A stretch of DNA of 64,000 nucleotides from Haladaptatus salinisoli (GTDB taxonomy: Archaea; Halobacteriota; Halobacteria; Halobacteriales; Haladaptataceae): the NCBI RefSeq assembly GCF_020614375.1, contig NZ_CP085327.1:2282823-2346822 (forward strand), written 5' to 3'. The translations under genes were made by a program, and so were the position numbers. Of the stretch, positions 63,314 through 64,000 are shown piece by piece. The notes beneath the pieces are model-generated. The model was not told the DNA's origin. It saw only the letters and a list, made by a program, of their open reading frames with translations, and made no database searches. Every line of letters begins with the position of its first letter. Positions within the stretch are counted from its first letter, which is position 1.

Positions 63314-63961
63314 TCACTCGAGCGACTCGGTTCCCTCCGCCGCCTCGACCGAGTCGGTCCGCTTTTCGGTCTCTCCCCGCCACCGCTTTTCCCCCTCGTA
63401 CTCGGCGAGGCGGTCGCGGACGCGGTCTTTGAGGTCGTCGTCGTTGACGTTCACCTCGAACGCGTACCCCTCGTCGCGGTCGCGAGTGCGTTCGACGTTC
63501 GCGCTGACGAGTTCGTTGTCGAAGTACACCGGCGAGACCTTCGTCATGACGCGTTTGTACACCGTCTCCTCGACCGTGCGCAGCGCTTTGCGCCCCGCCG
63601 TGTCCACCGCCCGCGTCGCGCGTTCGAGGGACTCCTGTCCCTCCTCGATCGCGTCTTCCACGTCGCCCTCCGCGAGTTCGGCGACCGTGTCTCTCAGTTC
63701 GTCCCCCGCCGCGTTCACGTCCTCGCTCGGCGATTTCCCGGCCTTTTCGCCCTCCCCTTCCGACGGGCTGGCCTGCTCCGCCGCCTTCTCCGTTACGTCC
63801 TCGCCGAGGCGTTCGTGCACCTTCGGCCGCCACTCGTTCCACTCGTCGAAATTCGAACCGTCGACGCCTTCCTCTTCGAGGGCCCTCGTGATGCGCTCGC
63901 CGTGCTCGACGATAGCGACCCAGTCCCCGCGCTCTTTGAACCCCGCGACGCTCTCTTCCAT
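63314..63961 (-). CDS. haloarchaeal conserved protein (DUF5828-like)
   Basis: 215 residues. VAGFKERGDWVAIVEHGERI, KVHERLGEDVTEKAAEQASP, then a helical middle (ELRDTVAELAEGDVEDAIEE) and a strand pair (SPVYFDNELVSANVERTRDR, YAFEVNVND) and a charged end. It resembles the haloarchaeal DUF5828 family. The motif EKAAEQASPSEGEGEKAGKS is strongly charged. Function unknown; start ATG 63961. Confidence 0.75.
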   Translation of the reverse strand: MEESVAGFKERGDWVAIVEHGERITRALEEEGVDGSNFDEWNEWRPKVHERLGEDVTEKAAEQASPSEGEGEKAGKSPSEDVNAAGDELRDTVAELAEGDVEDAIEEGQESLERATRAVDTAGRKALRTVEETVYKRVMTKVSPVYFDNELVSANVERTRDRDEGYAFEVNVNDDDLKDRVRDRLAEYEGEKRWRGETEKRTDSVEAAEGTESLE

Positions 63962-64000
63962 GGTACAGAGAACGCCGGCCAGTCGTTTCTACATTTTTGA

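Overview
The window is a chromosomal stretch of an extremely halophilic archaeon (class Halobacteria; genus not determined). The evidence is very high GC at third codon positions, acidic proteins, Tat-type signals (RRxFL, RRRLL) instead of Sec signals on exported binding proteins, a PGF-CTERM protein, HalOD1-type and bacterio-opsin-activator-type regulators, leaderless promoters with TTTATA boxes, and many haloarchaea-specific small proteins. There are two tRNA genes, tRNA-Leu(TAA) and tRNA-Ile(GAT). I saw no insertion sequence, CRISPR array, prophage or replication origin.

1-14.8 kb: the end of a DoxX-like gene, a VOC protein with a BKACE enzyme, a secreted PQQ-propeller/PKD protein followed by its decayed paralogue, two TrkA-type K+ channel regulators each near a small Lrp-ligand-domain protein, an orphan E1-alpha dehydrogenase subunit, a beta-helix protein, and a two-gene operon of a HalOD1/RecA-like protein and a CHAT (caspase-fold) protein. 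A membrane glycosyltransferase closes this section.

15-32 kb: tRNA-Leu, a JAMM desampylase, a YkfC-like NlpC/P60 (C40) peptidase, a Na+/solute symporter operon with a 47-residue membrane protein in front, an EamA exporter divergent from a diaminopimelate-decarboxylase-like gene (lysA), and a tightly overlapping dppABCDF peptide importer operon ending in an S13 D-Ala-D-Ala carboxypeptidase. An S9 oligopeptidase follows. Archaea have no murein, so C40 peptidase, DAP decarboxylase, oligopeptide importer and D,D-peptidase close together suggest scavenging of bacterial cell-wall peptides.

32-42.8 kb: regulators (HTH-10, TrmB), an alcohol dehydrogenase, MoaB, a DUF255 thioredoxin-fold protein, a creatininase-family amidase, cyclophilin, small membrane proteins, a PGF-CTERM surface protein, a cytochrome P450 and tRNA-Ile. 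42.8-57 kb is mostly core metabolism: FxsA, carB and carA (convergent, separated by a PQQ lipoprotein), an Lrp regulator divergent from carA, a PHP phosphoesterase, a lipid-kinase-like protein, purU, purS-purQ, EamA, CBS and thrB. 57-64 kb holds haloarchaea-specific proteins: a Vms1-like tRNA hydrolase, several DUF families, a pair of tandem small paralogues beside a palindrome, an FAD oxidoreductase and a universal stress protein.

The most interesting items are the CHAT/HalOD1 operon, the muropeptide-type gene set, the 48-bp in-frame hairpin insertion in carB, and CGTAAY half-sites shared by the carA/lrp and carB promoters.
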